Shown here: piece after piece, positions 1 through 8,468 of the stretch
How positions within the stretch are numbered: the stretch's first letter is position 1
How the letters are laid out: every line of letters begins with the position of its first letter
From: Gracilimonas sp964505215
Lineage (GTDB): Bacteria; Bacteroidota; Rhodothermia; Balneolales; Balneolaceae
Reading direction: 5' to 3'
Assembly: GCA_964505215.1 (NCBI GenBank)
Contig: CAZDGU010000008.1
Coordinates: forward strand, 1 to 64,000
Length of the DNA: 64,000 nucleotides
Notes under the pieces: generated by a model
What the model saw: the letters and a program-made list of their open reading frames with translations, nothing else
What the model was told of the DNA's origin: nothing
Database searches by the model: none
Program-made: the position numbers and the translations under genes

Positions 1-58
1 TTGGCGGACAGTGTATTGCTCCGAAAACCCGCACTACGCTTATACTTGACCGTTGTAC
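1..58 (+). other. right half of an attC-like recombination site (truncated by window start)
   Basis: A GTTGTAC heptamer at 52-58 resembles the R' core (GTTRRRY) of integron attC sites, and its exact complement GTACAAC occurs at 2204-2210 just after the two-gene module. The preceding bases include GCTTATA, which partly mirrors the GGCTATAAGC arm of the complete site at 2201-2334. The left half lies outside the window, so the hairpin cannot be tested. Inference: this is the upstream boundary of a gene cassette. Confidence 0.4.
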
Positions 59-106
59 CCCATTTAAAAAAAACGACTGAACACAATAAAAACGAAATAG
101 TGAAGA

Positions 107-1114
107 ATGACTGAAAAAGCTCAGAATAAGAATTTAAACCAAGCTAAATCCAATAAGAAGGATGAGTTCTACACACAACTAACCGATATTGAACGGGAAT
201 TAAAACATTACAGAAATCATTTTAAAGATAAAGTAGTTTACTGTAATTGTGATGACCCAAGGGTTAGTAATTTCTTTCATTATTTCTCTTACAACTTTGA
301 AAAACTTGGCTTAAAAAGACTAATTGCAACTTGTTATAAAAACCAAGAAAGAGATTTGTTCAGTCAAAACAAATCTGAACAAGCAATTTACCTCGAATAT
401 ACAGGCGATAAAAACGGAAACAATGTACCCGACCCTGAAGAAATCGGAATAATACCCTTAAAAGGCGATGGAGATTTTAGAAGTCAAGAAAGTATTGAAC
501 TTTTAAAACAGGCTGACATTGTTGTAACCAATCCCCCATTCTCACTTTTCCGAGAATACATTGAACAATTAATCGAATACGAAAAAGAATTTTTGATTAT
601 TGGTAATCAGAACGCTGTAACCTATAAAGAAGTTTTTGCCCATTTTAGAAATGACAAGGTTTGGTTAGGCTACAATAGTGGTGATATGGAATTTAAAGTT
701 CCTGATTATTATGAACCAAGAGCAACAAGATACAGAAAAGACGAAAACGGTCAAAAATGGAGAAGTATGGGCAATATTTGTTGGTTCACTAATCTTGACA
801 TTTCAAAACGGCACGAAGACATTATTTTATACAAAAAATATACACCAGAAGAATATCCAAAATATGATAATTATGATGCGATTAATGTTGGAAGAGTTGC
901 AGAAATCCCTATGAATTATAAAGGAGCTATGGGAGTACCAATTACGTTTTTAGATAAATACAACCCAAAACAATTTAAAATAATAAGTGCCAATGATATT
1001 AGGATTAATGAGAATATACCATATAAAGAACACGGTTTAATTAAAGATAAAGATGGCACTATTAATGGCAAACCAACTTATGTAAGAATAGTTATCAAAA
1101 ACAAACGATTATGA
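107..1114 (+). CDS. EcoRI-family adenine-specific DNA methyltransferase
   Basis: Predicted N6-adenine DNA methyltransferase of the EcoRI methylase family. The N-terminal block NKKDEFYTQL (residues 16-25) and the stretch around CNCDDP (46-51) are characteristic of that family. The catalytic motif IV reads NPPF at 142-145, the form expected of amino-methyltransferases. At 335 residues it has the family's usual length and appears intact. Its stop overlaps the start of the DUF262-HNH gene by 4 bp, which implies translational coupling. No EcoRI-like restriction endonuclease is visible, so the partner nuclease is probably the next gene. It would modify host DNA so that the nuclease spares it; the recognition sequence cannot be read from the sequence. 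Base composition is more AT-rich than the metG region, consistent with acquisition. Confidence 0.88.
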   Translation: MTEKAQNKNLNQAKSNKKDEFYTQLTDIERELKHYRNHFKDKVVYCNCDDPRVSNFFHYFSYNFEKLGLKRLIATCYKNQERDLFSQNKSEQAIYLEYTGDKNGNNVPDPEEIGIIPLKGDGDFRSQESIELLKQADIVVTNPPFSLFREYIEQLIEYEKEFLIIGNQNAVTYKEVFAHFRNDKVWLGYNSGDMEFKVPDYYEPRATRYRKDENGQKWRSMGNICWFTNLDISKRHEDIILYKKYTPEEYPKYDNYDAINVGRVAEIPMNYKGAMGVPITFLDKYNPKQFKIISANDIRINENIPYKEHGLIKDKDGTINGKPTYVRIVIKNKRL

Positions 1115-2193
1115 ACATAGAACTTAAAGAAATATCCATTGAAGAACTGACCGCCAATTATCAAGATAATGATGAAAACGGAGTTATTGGCTTTAATGGC
1201 AAATTAGATATTCGTCCACCTTATCAGCGTGAATTTATTTATAAACCTGCTCAACGAGATGCCGTAATTGATACCGTTACAAAAGATTTTCCACTAAATG
1301 TAATGTATTGGGCAGTTCGTGATGATGGAAATTTTGAAATTATTGACGGACAGCAAAGAACAATCTCAATTTGTCAGTTTGTACACGGAGATTTTGCCTT
1401 TAAAGGCCGCTACTTTCACAATTTACAACAAGACGAAAAAGAGCAAATCTTAAACTATAAACTAATGGTTTATTTCTGCTCGGGAACAGACAGCGAAAAA
1501 TTGGAGTGGTTTAAAACCATCAATATTGCAGGAGAAGAACTCACCGCACAAGAATTAAGAAATGCTGTTTATTCCGGCTCGTGGGTAACAGATGCAAAAC
1601 GCTATTTTTCTAAAAATGGTTGTCCGGCTTACGGAATCGGAAGCGATTATTTAAGCGGTTCGGCAATCCGACAAGACTATTTAGAAACGACCATAAAATG
1701 GATAAATAACGGAGAAATCGAAGCCTATATGGCTAAACATCAAAACGAGCCAAATGCAAATGAACTTTGGCTTTATTTTCAGAGTGTAATAAATTGGGTT
1801 CAAGCCGTTTTTCCCAACTATCGAAAAGAAATGAAAGGCATTGAATGGGGCGAACTTTACAACCAATACAAAAACCAAAACTTCGACTCTAAAAAGTTGG
1901 AAGAAGAAATTAAATCGTTGATGATTGACGATGACGTAACCAAGAAAAAAGGCATCTATTGGTACGTTTTAACAGGCAAAGAAAAGTATTTAAACATCCG
2001 TTCTTTTACCGACAATCAAAAACGAGAAGCTTACGAACGACAAGACGGAATTTGTGCGGTTTGTAAAGAGCATTTTGAACTTGCCGAAATGGAAGCCGAC
2101 CATATTACACCGTGGCACGAAGGTGGAAAAACTTCGGCTGAAAACTGTCAGATGTTGTGTAGAGAAGATAATCGAAGAAAAAGCGGAAAATAA
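1111..2193 (+). CDS. DUF262 / HNH endonuclease domain protein
   Basis: The N-terminal half is a DUF262 (ParB/sulfiredoxin-fold nucleotide-hydrolase-like) domain: PPYQREF at 36-42 and the signature DGQQRT at 79-84. The C-terminal 50 residues form an HNH nuclease motif with paired cysteines (CAVC), EADHITPWHEGG and a terminal CREDNRR. DUF262 proteins include the GmrS part of GmrSD type IV restriction and SspE/BrxU-like defence nucleases, where NTP hydrolysis controls DNA cleavage. Here the nuclease is HNH rather than DUF1524-like and it is coupled by a 4-bp overlap to an adenine methyltransferase, suggesting a restriction-modification-like pair. Both key motifs look intact. The alternative is a modification-dependent nuclease that uses the methyl mark as target; sequence alone cannot separate these. 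Confidence 0.85.
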   Translation: MNIELKEISIEELTANYQDNDENGVIGFNGKLDIRPPYQREFIYKPAQRDAVIDTVTKDFPLNVMYWAVRDDGNFEIIDGQQRTISICQFVHGDFAFKGRYFHNLQQDEKEQILNYKLMVYFCSGTDSEKLEWFKTINIAGEELTAQELRNAVYSGSWVTDAKRYFSKNGCPAYGIGSDYLSGSAIRQDYLETTIKWINNGEIEAYMAKHQNEPNANELWLYFQSVINWVQAVFPNYRKEMKGIEWGELYNQYKNQNFDSKKLEEEIKSLMIDDDVTKKKGIYWYVLTGKEKYLNIRSFTDNQKREAYERQDGICAVCKEHFELAEMEADHITPWHEGGKTSAENCQMLCREDNRRKSGK

Positions 2194-2200
2194 AAAAAAC

Positions 2201-2334
2201 GGGGTACAACAACGGCTATAAGCAATTGGGGTTTAAGTGTTTAAATGAAAAACAGTAAATAAAATAAAGGTCAGTGCTAAACTGAAAAGTTAGGGTAAAA
2301 AATCCCCAACTGCTCATAGCCAAACCGTTATGCA
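2201..2334 (+). other. attC-like recombination site
   Basis: An imperfect inverted repeat pairs 2214-2231 (GGCTATAAGCAATTGGGG) with 2304-2321 (CCCCAACTGCTCATAGCC); 16 of 18 positions are complementary. It is flanked by GTACAAC (2204-2210) and GTTATGC (2327-2333), placed like R'' and R' core sites. The spacer of about 70 bp is within the attC range. The same core in complement sits at 52-58, so the two-gene module is bounded like an integron cassette. No integrase gene is in the window. Confidence 0.65.
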
Positions 2335-2360
2335 TTTATAGGAAACGTAAAAAAAAAAAA

Positions 2361-2771
2361 ATGGCAAAAATAACTGTTCAAACTACTGTTAAATCAAACA
2401 TAGATAAAGTTTGGAAATACTGGACAAAACCAGAGCACATCACGAATTGGAATTTTGCGACTGACGAATGGTGCTGTCCAAATGCTGAAAACGACCTTAA
2501 ACCAAATGGCAAATTCTCTTGGCGAATGGAAGCGAAAGATGGAAGTATGGGATTTAACTTTACGGGAACCTATAACAAAATAATTGACAAGGAACTGATT
2601 TCGTACAAGATGTCGGACAGACGGAAAGTGGAGATTGAATTTTCGCAAAACGGAGATAAAGTAAGAGTACGCGAAACTTTTGACGCAGAGGGAACAAATA
2701 CGGATGAGCAACAACGTGCTGGTTGGCAAGCAATACTTGAGAACTTCAAGAATTACGTGGAAACGGAGTAA
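2361..2771 (+). CDS. SRPBCC / AHSA1-like domain protein
   Basis: A 136-residue single-domain protein of the SRPBCC superfamily (AHSA1/activator of Hsp90 ATPase homologue 1-like). The start KVWKYWTKPEHITNW and the central GKFSWRMEAKDG strand pattern, plus the C-terminal helix GWQAILENFKNYVE, are typical of this helix-grip fold. The family binds small hydrophobic ligands, but substrate and role are unknown here. It begins 27 bp after the R' core of the attC-like site, as cassette genes do, behind a run of 14 A residues. No second attC site was found after it, so whether it is a complete cassette is uncertain. Confidence 0.8.
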   Translation: MAKITVQTTVKSNIDKVWKYWTKPEHITNWNFATDEWCCPNAENDLKPNGKFSWRMEAKDGSMGFNFTGTYNKIIDKELISYKMSDRRKVEIEFSQNGDKVRVRETFDAEGTNTDEQQRAGWQAILENFKNYVETE

Positions 2772-2905
2772 ATCATCAGAAAGTAGCGAGACTACCCAAT
2801 ACAATTCTGTAGCCGAGTAGATCAATGCTCAACCCGAATAGAGCAAAAAGGCACGGTTGGAACTTCAGAAATGATTCAAAAATTAAAACTAAATCTCTAT
2901 AATTA

Positions 2906-3190
2906 ATGGAAATCACATTAAAAGAAAAAGACAGTAAAGGTTTTGCTTTGGCAAGGAAAAACAATAACCGGGCAGGTATGATGACCTATTCCATTGCCGG
3001 AGAAAACCATATCATCATTGATCATACTGAAGTAGAATCTGAGTTCAGGGGTAAAGATGTAGGTAAACAAATGCTTTCTAAAATTGTAGAAATAGCGAGA
3101 GAAAAAAACATTAAAATCACCCCGCTTTGCCCATTTGCTAATGCAATGTTCAAAAAGAATGCAGAAATACGAGATGTTCTAAAAAAATAA
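2906..3190 (+). CDS. YjdJ-like small GNAT-family N-acetyltransferase
   Basis: A 94-residue minimal GNAT domain of the COG2388 (YjdJ/Gcn5-related) type. The acetyl-CoA loop region reads EFRGKDVGKQML (about residues 49-60), and the C-terminal PLCPFANAMFKKN is characteristic of this small subfamily. It lies 3 bp upstream of a YjdI-like iron-sulfur protein, the same pairing seen as yjdI-yjdJ in Escherichia coli, so the two probably act together. The acceptor substrate is not known for this family. Confidence 0.85.
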   Translation: MEITLKEKDSKGFALARKNNNRAGMMTYSIAGENHIIIDHTEVESEFRGKDVGKQMLSKIVEIAREKNIKITPLCPFANAMFKKNAEIRDVLKK

Positions 3191-3193
3191 CCA

Positions 3194-3406
3194 ATGGAAA
3201 AAATTAAGAAATACAAAAAAGGAGATTTTACGGTAGTTTGGAAACCGGCCAAATGCATTCACGCGGGAGTCTGTGTTAAAAAATTACCGGAAGTGTATAA
3301 TCCAAAAGAGCGACCTTGGGTAAAACCGGAAAACGCATCGGTAGAAGCTTTAAAAAAGCAGATAGATGCGTGTCCTTCCGGAGCTTTAAGTTATGAGGGT
3401 GATTAA
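3194..3406 (+). CDS. YjdI-like mono-cluster iron-sulfur protein
   Basis: A 70-residue protein of the Fer4_19/YjdI family (divergent 4Fe-4S mono-cluster domain). Cysteines are found in KCIHAGVC (residues 17-24) and near the C terminus in DACPSGAL, spaced as in ferredoxin-like single-cluster proteins. The start codon lies 3 bp after the GNAT gene stop, so the pair is co-transcribed. Role is unknown; a redox or sensory partner of the acetyltransferase is an inference. Confidence 0.85.
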   Translation: MEKIKKYKKGDFTVVWKPAKCIHAGVCVKKLPEVYNPKERPWVKPENASVEALKKQIDACPSGALSYEGD

Positions 3407-3454
3407 TATAAGTGCCGTGTTCAGGTCATTACTGCAAATCACATTTATTCTATT

Positions 3455-3904
3455 ATGATAAAAAGCATAGAAAAAAGTGAGAAACTTGAATCAAATGAAA
3501 GCCTTGAAAAAATATATCGGAAGTTTGAAAGTTTGATTTCGGAATTAAATAAAAAAGAAGTACCAGCCGGAATTTCAAAATCTATCAACCAAGAAATTGA
3601 TACTGCAAACTCTATCATAGCTAACAGCAATGAGAAAATTAAAGGATTGAAGAAGATCTATTCTGGCATTTTAATTCTTGTCAGAAAAGAAATGGGTTTT
3701 GTTGGAAAGCAGTACTATAAAAATCTATGGATTAAAAGAGGACTCCTATTTTTTGGTGTGCCTTTATCTTTAGCTTTTTATATAGTATCTGAAAGTCCCG
3801 GACTTTTTGCAATTGGTATGGCAATGGGATTACCGATTGGAGCTGCTATCGGGGATAATAAAAGCAAAGTATCCAAGAATAATAATAAGCTACTGTACTT
3901 ATAA
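3455..3904 (+). CDS. hypothetical membrane protein
   Basis: Not recognised. The 149-residue protein has a charged, helical N-terminal half (about 1-90, possible coiled coil rich in Lys and Glu) and two closely spaced hydrophobic segments (about 93-108 and 113-131, the second glycine-rich: GMAMGLPIGAAIG), ending in a short basic tail. This suggests a small inner-membrane hairpin with a cytoplasmic N-terminal domain. It is downstream of the yjdJ/yjdI pair by 48 bp and still in the AT-rich accessory stretch. Confidence 0.6.
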   Translation: MIKSIEKSEKLESNESLEKIYRKFESLISELNKKEVPAGISKSINQEIDTANSIIANSNEKIKGLKKIYSGILILVRKEMGFVGKQYYKNLWIKRGLLFFGVPLSLAFYIVSESPGLFAIGMAMGLPIGAAIGDNKSKVSKNNNKLLYL

Positions 3905-4269
3905 AAATCATACCTGTAAGAATGGTTATTGAAATTATTTAAGAAAAGAACTCTTAAAAAACGTGAAAATCATCTTCAATTGAAAGCTTCCCAATAACAT
4001 TCAAGGATCCAATGAAAAAGCATGGCAAGACCAAAAAATAAAACTGAATTGCTGGATTTGGCGGAAAAATTTCAGGCTCATTGAGATGAAGCTATAAAAA
4101 CGGCAAATCTACCAAAATTGATGGATAGCTAAGCCCGATTTCACATCAACCCGAAGGTGGTATTTTGCGCCCAAACACCTCAAAAAATTATTCCCTGCTC
4201 TTTTAAACTTAAGGCCTGCATTTGTTATCTTCACCATCGAAAAAACAGAACAAATTTTTAAACTTATTC
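3905..4269. other. intergenic region with a possible gene remnant
   Basis: A 365-bp stretch without an intact gene. At 4022-4084 a 20-codon frame reads MARPKNKTELLDLAEKFQAH then stops; this resembles the first residues of ClbS/DfsB-type (DUF1706) proteins, which usually start with a similar RP-K-ELL pattern, so it may be a decayed remnant of such a gene. The rest shows no recognisable signal. The metG promoter should lie in the right-hand part. Confidence 0.35.
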
Positions 4270-6303
4270 ATGGCTGAACCTAAGAAAATCCTAATTACCT
4301 CTGCCCTGCCCTATGCTAACGGTCCCATTCACCTGGGACATCTTGCGGGCGCTTATCTCACTCCCGATTTTTACGCACGCTACAAGCGCAGAACCGATGC
4401 CAACGTGGTTTATATTTGCGGATCGGACGAGCACGGCGTGCCCATTACCATTGCAGCCGAAAAAGAAGGCGTAACTCCTCAGGATATAGTGGATCGCTAT
4501 CACGGGATGAACAAAAAAGTGTTCGAAGATTTTGGCATTTCCTTTGATTATTACGGACGAACCAGCTCTGAAACCCATCGGGAAACCTCGCAGGAATTTT
4601 TCACGAATTTGTATGAAAAAGGGTTCTTCAAAAAGAAAACGGAAGAGCAGCTGTATGACCCTAAATCGGATATGTTTTTGCCCGACCGCTATGTAAAAGG
4701 AACCTGCCCGAATTGTGGCTATGAAGAAGCCTATGGCGATCAGTGCGAAAGCTGCGGGACTTCTCTTTCTCCCACCGAATTAATTAATCCCGTTAGTGCG
4801 CTCAGCGGTGAAAAGCCGGAGCTGAAAAAAACCGAGCACTGGTACATGCCGCTGGGCGATGCACAGCCCAAACTGGAAAAATGGATAGATACCCGGGAAG
4901 GATGGAAACCGAACGTTATGGGTCAGGTTAAAAGCTGGCTGAATGACGGATTGGCCGACCGCGCCGCCACCAGAGATTTAAGCTGGGGCGTTCCTGTTCC
5001 TTTAGAAGAAGCTGATGGGAAAGTGCTGTATGTTTGGTTTGATGCGCCCATCGGCTACGTTTCTGCCACCAAAGAATGGGCCGAACAGCAAGGGAAACCT
5101 GAGCTTTGGAAAGAATTCTGGCAGGATGAAAATACCGAGCTCTATCACTTTATAGGTAAAGATAACATCGTTTTTCACTGCATTATGTTTCCGGTTATTT
5201 TGATGGAGCACGGCGGTTATGTGTTGCCAAAAAATGTACCAGCCAACGAGTTTCTTAATTTAGAAGGACGAAAGCTATCTACCTCCAGAGGCTGGGCGGT
5301 TTGGCTGTATGAGTATTTGGAGGATTTTGAGCCGGATTTACTTCGCTATGCCTTAGGAACAACGCTTCCCGAGTCTAAAGATTCTGATTTTTCGTGGAAA
5401 GACTTCCAGAAACGCATAAATACCGAGCTGGCTGATGTGCTGGGTAATTTCACCAACCGCGCCCTCTCCTTCACCGTTAATTATGCGGAAGGCAAGGTGC
5501 CTGAGCTGATTGAGCCGTCTGAGCTGGATAAAGAAACGCTGGAAGCCATAGTCACTCAAAAAGATAAAGTTACAAAAGCCTATGAGAGCTTCAGGTTCAA
5601 AGAAGCCATATCTGAAACCATGAATCTGGCGCGAATTGGAAATCGGTATTTTACTGAAACCGAGCCTTGGAAAACGCGAAAAGATGATCCTGTTAAATGC
5701 GGAAATACGCTGCATGTGAGTCTGCAAATCAGTGCGGCTCTCTCCTGTTTGTTTGATCCTATACTTCCGGCGAAAATGAAGCATCTGAGAAATCAGTTTG
5801 GCATTCCGGATGATTTCAGCTGGGAGCAAATCACCCCTAATATGCTAAAAACCGGAGCTCCTGTTACTCAGGGCGAAATTCTATTTCAAAAAATTGAGGA
5901 CGATATCATCGAAGAACAAATTCAGAAACTGCACGACAAAGCCGAAGCCGCCGATCCCAAGCCGGATGTCCCCGAAATTAAAGAAAACATTGATTTTGGA
6001 GATTTCATGAAGCTTGATTTACGAGCCGGTGAAATTATTTCAGCCACAAAAATTGAGAAATCAAACAAGCTGCTTCAGATTAAAGTAGATTTGGGATTAG
6101 AGGAACGCATCATTGTTTCGGGGATAGCCAAGCATTTTAATGTGGAAGAGCTGGCCGGACAAAAAGTAAGCGTTGTTGCCAATTTAGCTCCAAAAAAACT
6201 GATGGGCGTAGAAAGCAAAGGCATGATTTTAATGGCCGAAACTCCCGATGGTGATCTCAAATTTGTAGAAACCGATGCCGAACCAGGAAGTCCTATTACC
6301 TAA
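4270..6303 (+). CDS. metG: methionine--tRNA ligase
   Basis: Class I methionyl-tRNA synthetase, charging tRNA-Met. The HIGH-type motif is in PYANGPIHLGHLAG near the N terminus, a zinc knuckle with two CxxC pairs (CPNCG and CESCG) sits about residues 144-160, and the KMSKS-type motif appears as GRKLSTSRG. The C-terminal about 110 residues are a tRNA-binding (EMAP/Trbp111) OB-fold beginning at IDFGDFMKLDLRAG, so this is the dimeric long form. The ATG at 4270 is chosen over an in-frame TTG 16 codons upstream because the conserved protein starts with MAEPKKILITSALPYANG; this gives 677 residues, close to the Escherichia coli enzyme. Monocistronic as far as visible. Confidence 0.97.
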   Translation: MAEPKKILITSALPYANGPIHLGHLAGAYLTPDFYARYKRRTDANVVYICGSDEHGVPITIAAEKEGVTPQDIVDRYHGMNKKVFEDFGISFDYYGRTSSETHRETSQEFFTNLYEKGFFKKKTEEQLYDPKSDMFLPDRYVKGTCPNCGYEEAYGDQCESCGTSLSPTELINPVSALSGEKPELKKTEHWYMPLGDAQPKLEKWIDTREGWKPNVMGQVKSWLNDGLADRAATRDLSWGVPVPLEEADGKVLYVWFDAPIGYVSATKEWAEQQGKPELWKEFWQDENTELYHFIGKDNIVFHCIMFPVILMEHGGYVLPKNVPANEFLNLEGRKLSTSRGWAVWLYEYLEDFEPDLLRYALGTTLPESKDSDFSWKDFQKRINTELADVLGNFTNRALSFTVNYAEGKVPELIEPSELDKETLEAIVTQKDKVTKAYESFRFKEAISETMNLARIGNRYFTETEPWKTRKDDPVKCGNTLHVSLQISAALSCLFDPILPAKMKHLRNQFGIPDDFSWEQITPNMLKTGAPVTQGEILFQKIEDDIIEEQIQKLHDKAEAADPKPDVPEIKENIDFGDFMKLDLRAGEIISATKIEKSNKLLQIKVDLGLEERIIVSGIAKHFNVEELAGQKVSVVANLAPKKLMGVESKGMILMAETPDGDLKFVETDAEPGSPIT

Positions 6304-6395
6304 CTTCCAATTGCAATTAAGGTCGCTTTAATTGACAGATAAAGCAGTACCATTAATGCCTGCCTGAATGCTATGAAAAATATCAGCCAATTATT

Positions 6396-8420
6396 ATGCA
6401 TGTTCACTCAAAAGAATTGAGCATTACAAAGCGTCTCGAAAACGCTCCTCTCGGTTATTCTGTGGATGAAGGTGAAACCACTTTTCGACTTTTTGCACCC
6501 AGAGCTACATTGGTTGAACTCATCATTTATGAAAAGTTTGAAGACCATGAGGGACGTTCATTTCCTTTAGAAAAGAATGAACATGGAATTTGGCAAACTC
6601 TCATTCCTGATACATTTTATGGGCAGTGGTTTGCCTATAAATTAGAAGGTAGGCAGGACGATTTGTTTTTTGAGTGTACTTCTTACCCCATTGCAGATCC
6701 GTACAGCAGGCACGTAACTTCTGTAAATCACCATCTGCAATTTCCAAAAACCAAAATAACAACGCCTCATCATTTTGACTGGGAGAACGATGACTTCACT
6801 CCGCCGAAAGACCCACGTGATTTAGTTATTTATGAAACGCATATTAAAGATCTGGTAGCTCACCCCTCTGCCCAAACAAACGTAAACGGCATTTATAATG
6901 ACGTCAGAGAAGCGCGTGTTGGGGGAATACATCACTTAAAAGAATTAGGCGTGAATTCCGTTGAGTTTCTGCCATTACAGAAATTCGGATATTTTGAACC
7001 TCCCTTTGGGGAAGAAACCGAGTTTGGCGTTAAGAATACGTGGAACCCCTATGCGCGGAATTATTGGGGGTACATGACTTCCTTTTTTCTGGCACCGGAA
7101 ACAATATATGCCTCGGATGGTAGCCTGGAACCCGGTGCTGTGATTGGCAAAACAGACCGAGCCAAAACGGAGCTGAAGCTGTTGGTAAGAGAGCTGCATA
7201 AGCAAGGGATTGCCGTTATTATGGATGTGGTGTATAATCATGCCTCCCACTATGATTTGAATCCGCTTAAATACACCGCTAAAAATCCTTATTTCCGTTT
7301 AGATGAAGGTGGAAATTATTTGAATGACAGCTGGACCGGAAATGATATAAATACCCGCTCGCCACAAGCCCGACAGCTTATTATTGAATCCATTAAGCAC
7401 TGGATGATGGAATATCACATAGATGGATTTCGGTTTGATTTAGCCGGTATTTTAGACTGGGAAACCGTTGATTTAATTCAACAGGAGGCCCAAAAAATTA
7501 AGCCAAATGTACTGCTGATTGCAGAACCCTGGGGAGGCGAATATAAGCCCCAAGGATTTTCTGACCGGGGCTGGTCTTCCTGGAATGATGCGTACAGAAA
7601 TGGGCTGAAAGGCTATCATCCCATTGATCATAAAGGTATTTTATTTGGTGAAACCGATCCCAATAAATCGCGCTTTGCCATAGAGAATTTTATTCGAGGC
7701 ACCTTGCGTTCGGGAGAGCACGGTTTATTTAACAGCTCGGCACATTCCGTAAATTACCTGGAAAGCCACGATGGCTATACTTTAGGAGATTTTATCCGAA
7801 TTGCTTTAAATCCCGCCTATATAGACCAAACCGTTACTGATAAAAAAGATCTCACAAAGCTCAGTGCTGAAGAAATGGACATCGCCAGGCTGGCGGCCCT
7901 TCTTCTTTTTGTATCTCAGGGCATTACCATGCTGCACGCCGGGCAAGAGTGGGCACGCTCAAAAGTGATTGAAGATCCGCACAATTTGGACCCTCAAAAA
8001 GGAAGATTAGATCGCGACAGTTATAATAAAGATGACGGAACCAACTGGCTGAATTTTGAGGAAATTAAAGAGAATGAAACTTTATACAACTACTATAAAG
8101 GGTTGATAGCGTTGAGATTAGCTTCTCCGGCACTGCGCAAATCTCTACCTGAAGATATCAATTTTAAAGTGTATAATGATCCGTTACATATTACATTTTC
8201 CATAGATGGAAAAAACACAGGCGATGACTACGATTACTTTGTATCATTGAACGCGAATAGACAAAAGGCACATTCTATTACGCTGCCCGATGGATACTGG
8301 GAAGTTGTTGCTACCCGAGAAAAGTCGGGAGTTGTAACTATAAAAAGTATTAAAGGAACAACAAAAATTCCCCAATCATCGGGAATCATTTTAAGAAAGT
8401 TGCGAGTGAGCAAACCTTAA
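6396..8420 (+). CDS. GH13 glycogen-debranching enzyme (pullulanase/isoamylase-like)
   Basis: Alpha-glucan debranching enzyme predicted to cleave alpha-1,6 branches. An N-terminal CBM48-like beta domain (about 15-115) precedes the GH13 barrel. Conserved blocks are DVVYNH (277-282), GFRFD with the nucleophile Asp348, IAEPWGG with the acid/base Glu377, and ESHDG with Asp459. The NYWGY segment (222-226) resembles isoamylase/GlgX, whereas pullulanases usually read YNWGYDP; the exact subfamily is therefore open. There is no signal peptide, so it is probably cytoplasmic and works on glycogen or imported maltodextrins. No glg genes flank it. Confidence 0.87.
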   Translation: MHVHSKELSITKRLENAPLGYSVDEGETTFRLFAPRATLVELIIYEKFEDHEGRSFPLEKNEHGIWQTLIPDTFYGQWFAYKLEGRQDDLFFECTSYPIADPYSRHVTSVNHHLQFPKTKITTPHHFDWENDDFTPPKDPRDLVIYETHIKDLVAHPSAQTNVNGIYNDVREARVGGIHHLKELGVNSVEFLPLQKFGYFEPPFGEETEFGVKNTWNPYARNYWGYMTSFFLAPETIYASDGSLEPGAVIGKTDRAKTELKLLVRELHKQGIAVIMDVVYNHASHYDLNPLKYTAKNPYFRLDEGGNYLNDSWTGNDINTRSPQARQLIIESIKHWMMEYHIDGFRFDLAGILDWETVDLIQQEAQKIKPNVLLIAEPWGGEYKPQGFSDRGWSSWNDAYRNGLKGYHPIDHKGILFGETDPNKSRFAIENFIRGTLRSGEHGLFNSSAHSVNYLESHDGYTLGDFIRIALNPAYIDQTVTDKKDLTKLSAEEMDIARLAALLLFVSQGITMLHAGQEWARSKVIEDPHNLDPQKGRLDRDSYNKDDGTNWLNFEEIKENETLYNYYKGLIALRLASPALRKSLPEDINFKVYNDPLHITFSIDGKNTGDDYDYFVSLNANRQKAHSITLPDGYWEVVATREKSGVVTIKSIKGTTKIPQSSGIILRKLRVSKP

Positions 8421-8468
8421 AATATTTTAAGCTGAATTAATTCAATTATCCTTAAGGAGGAAAAACAC

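Noticed and set aside
1111..2193. EcoRI restriction endonuclease partner for the methylase
   Set aside because: No EcoRI-type PD-(D/E)xK sequence; the neighbour is DUF262-HNH, a different nuclease class.
4222..4269. TTG start for metG, 16 codons upstream
   Set aside because: The conserved MetG N terminus MAEPKKILITSALPY starts at the ATG at 4270 and the extension has no family similarity.
5353..5829. Long open frame on the - strand inside metG
   Set aside because: It lies opposite a well-conserved enzyme and has no recognisable domain; a shadow frame.
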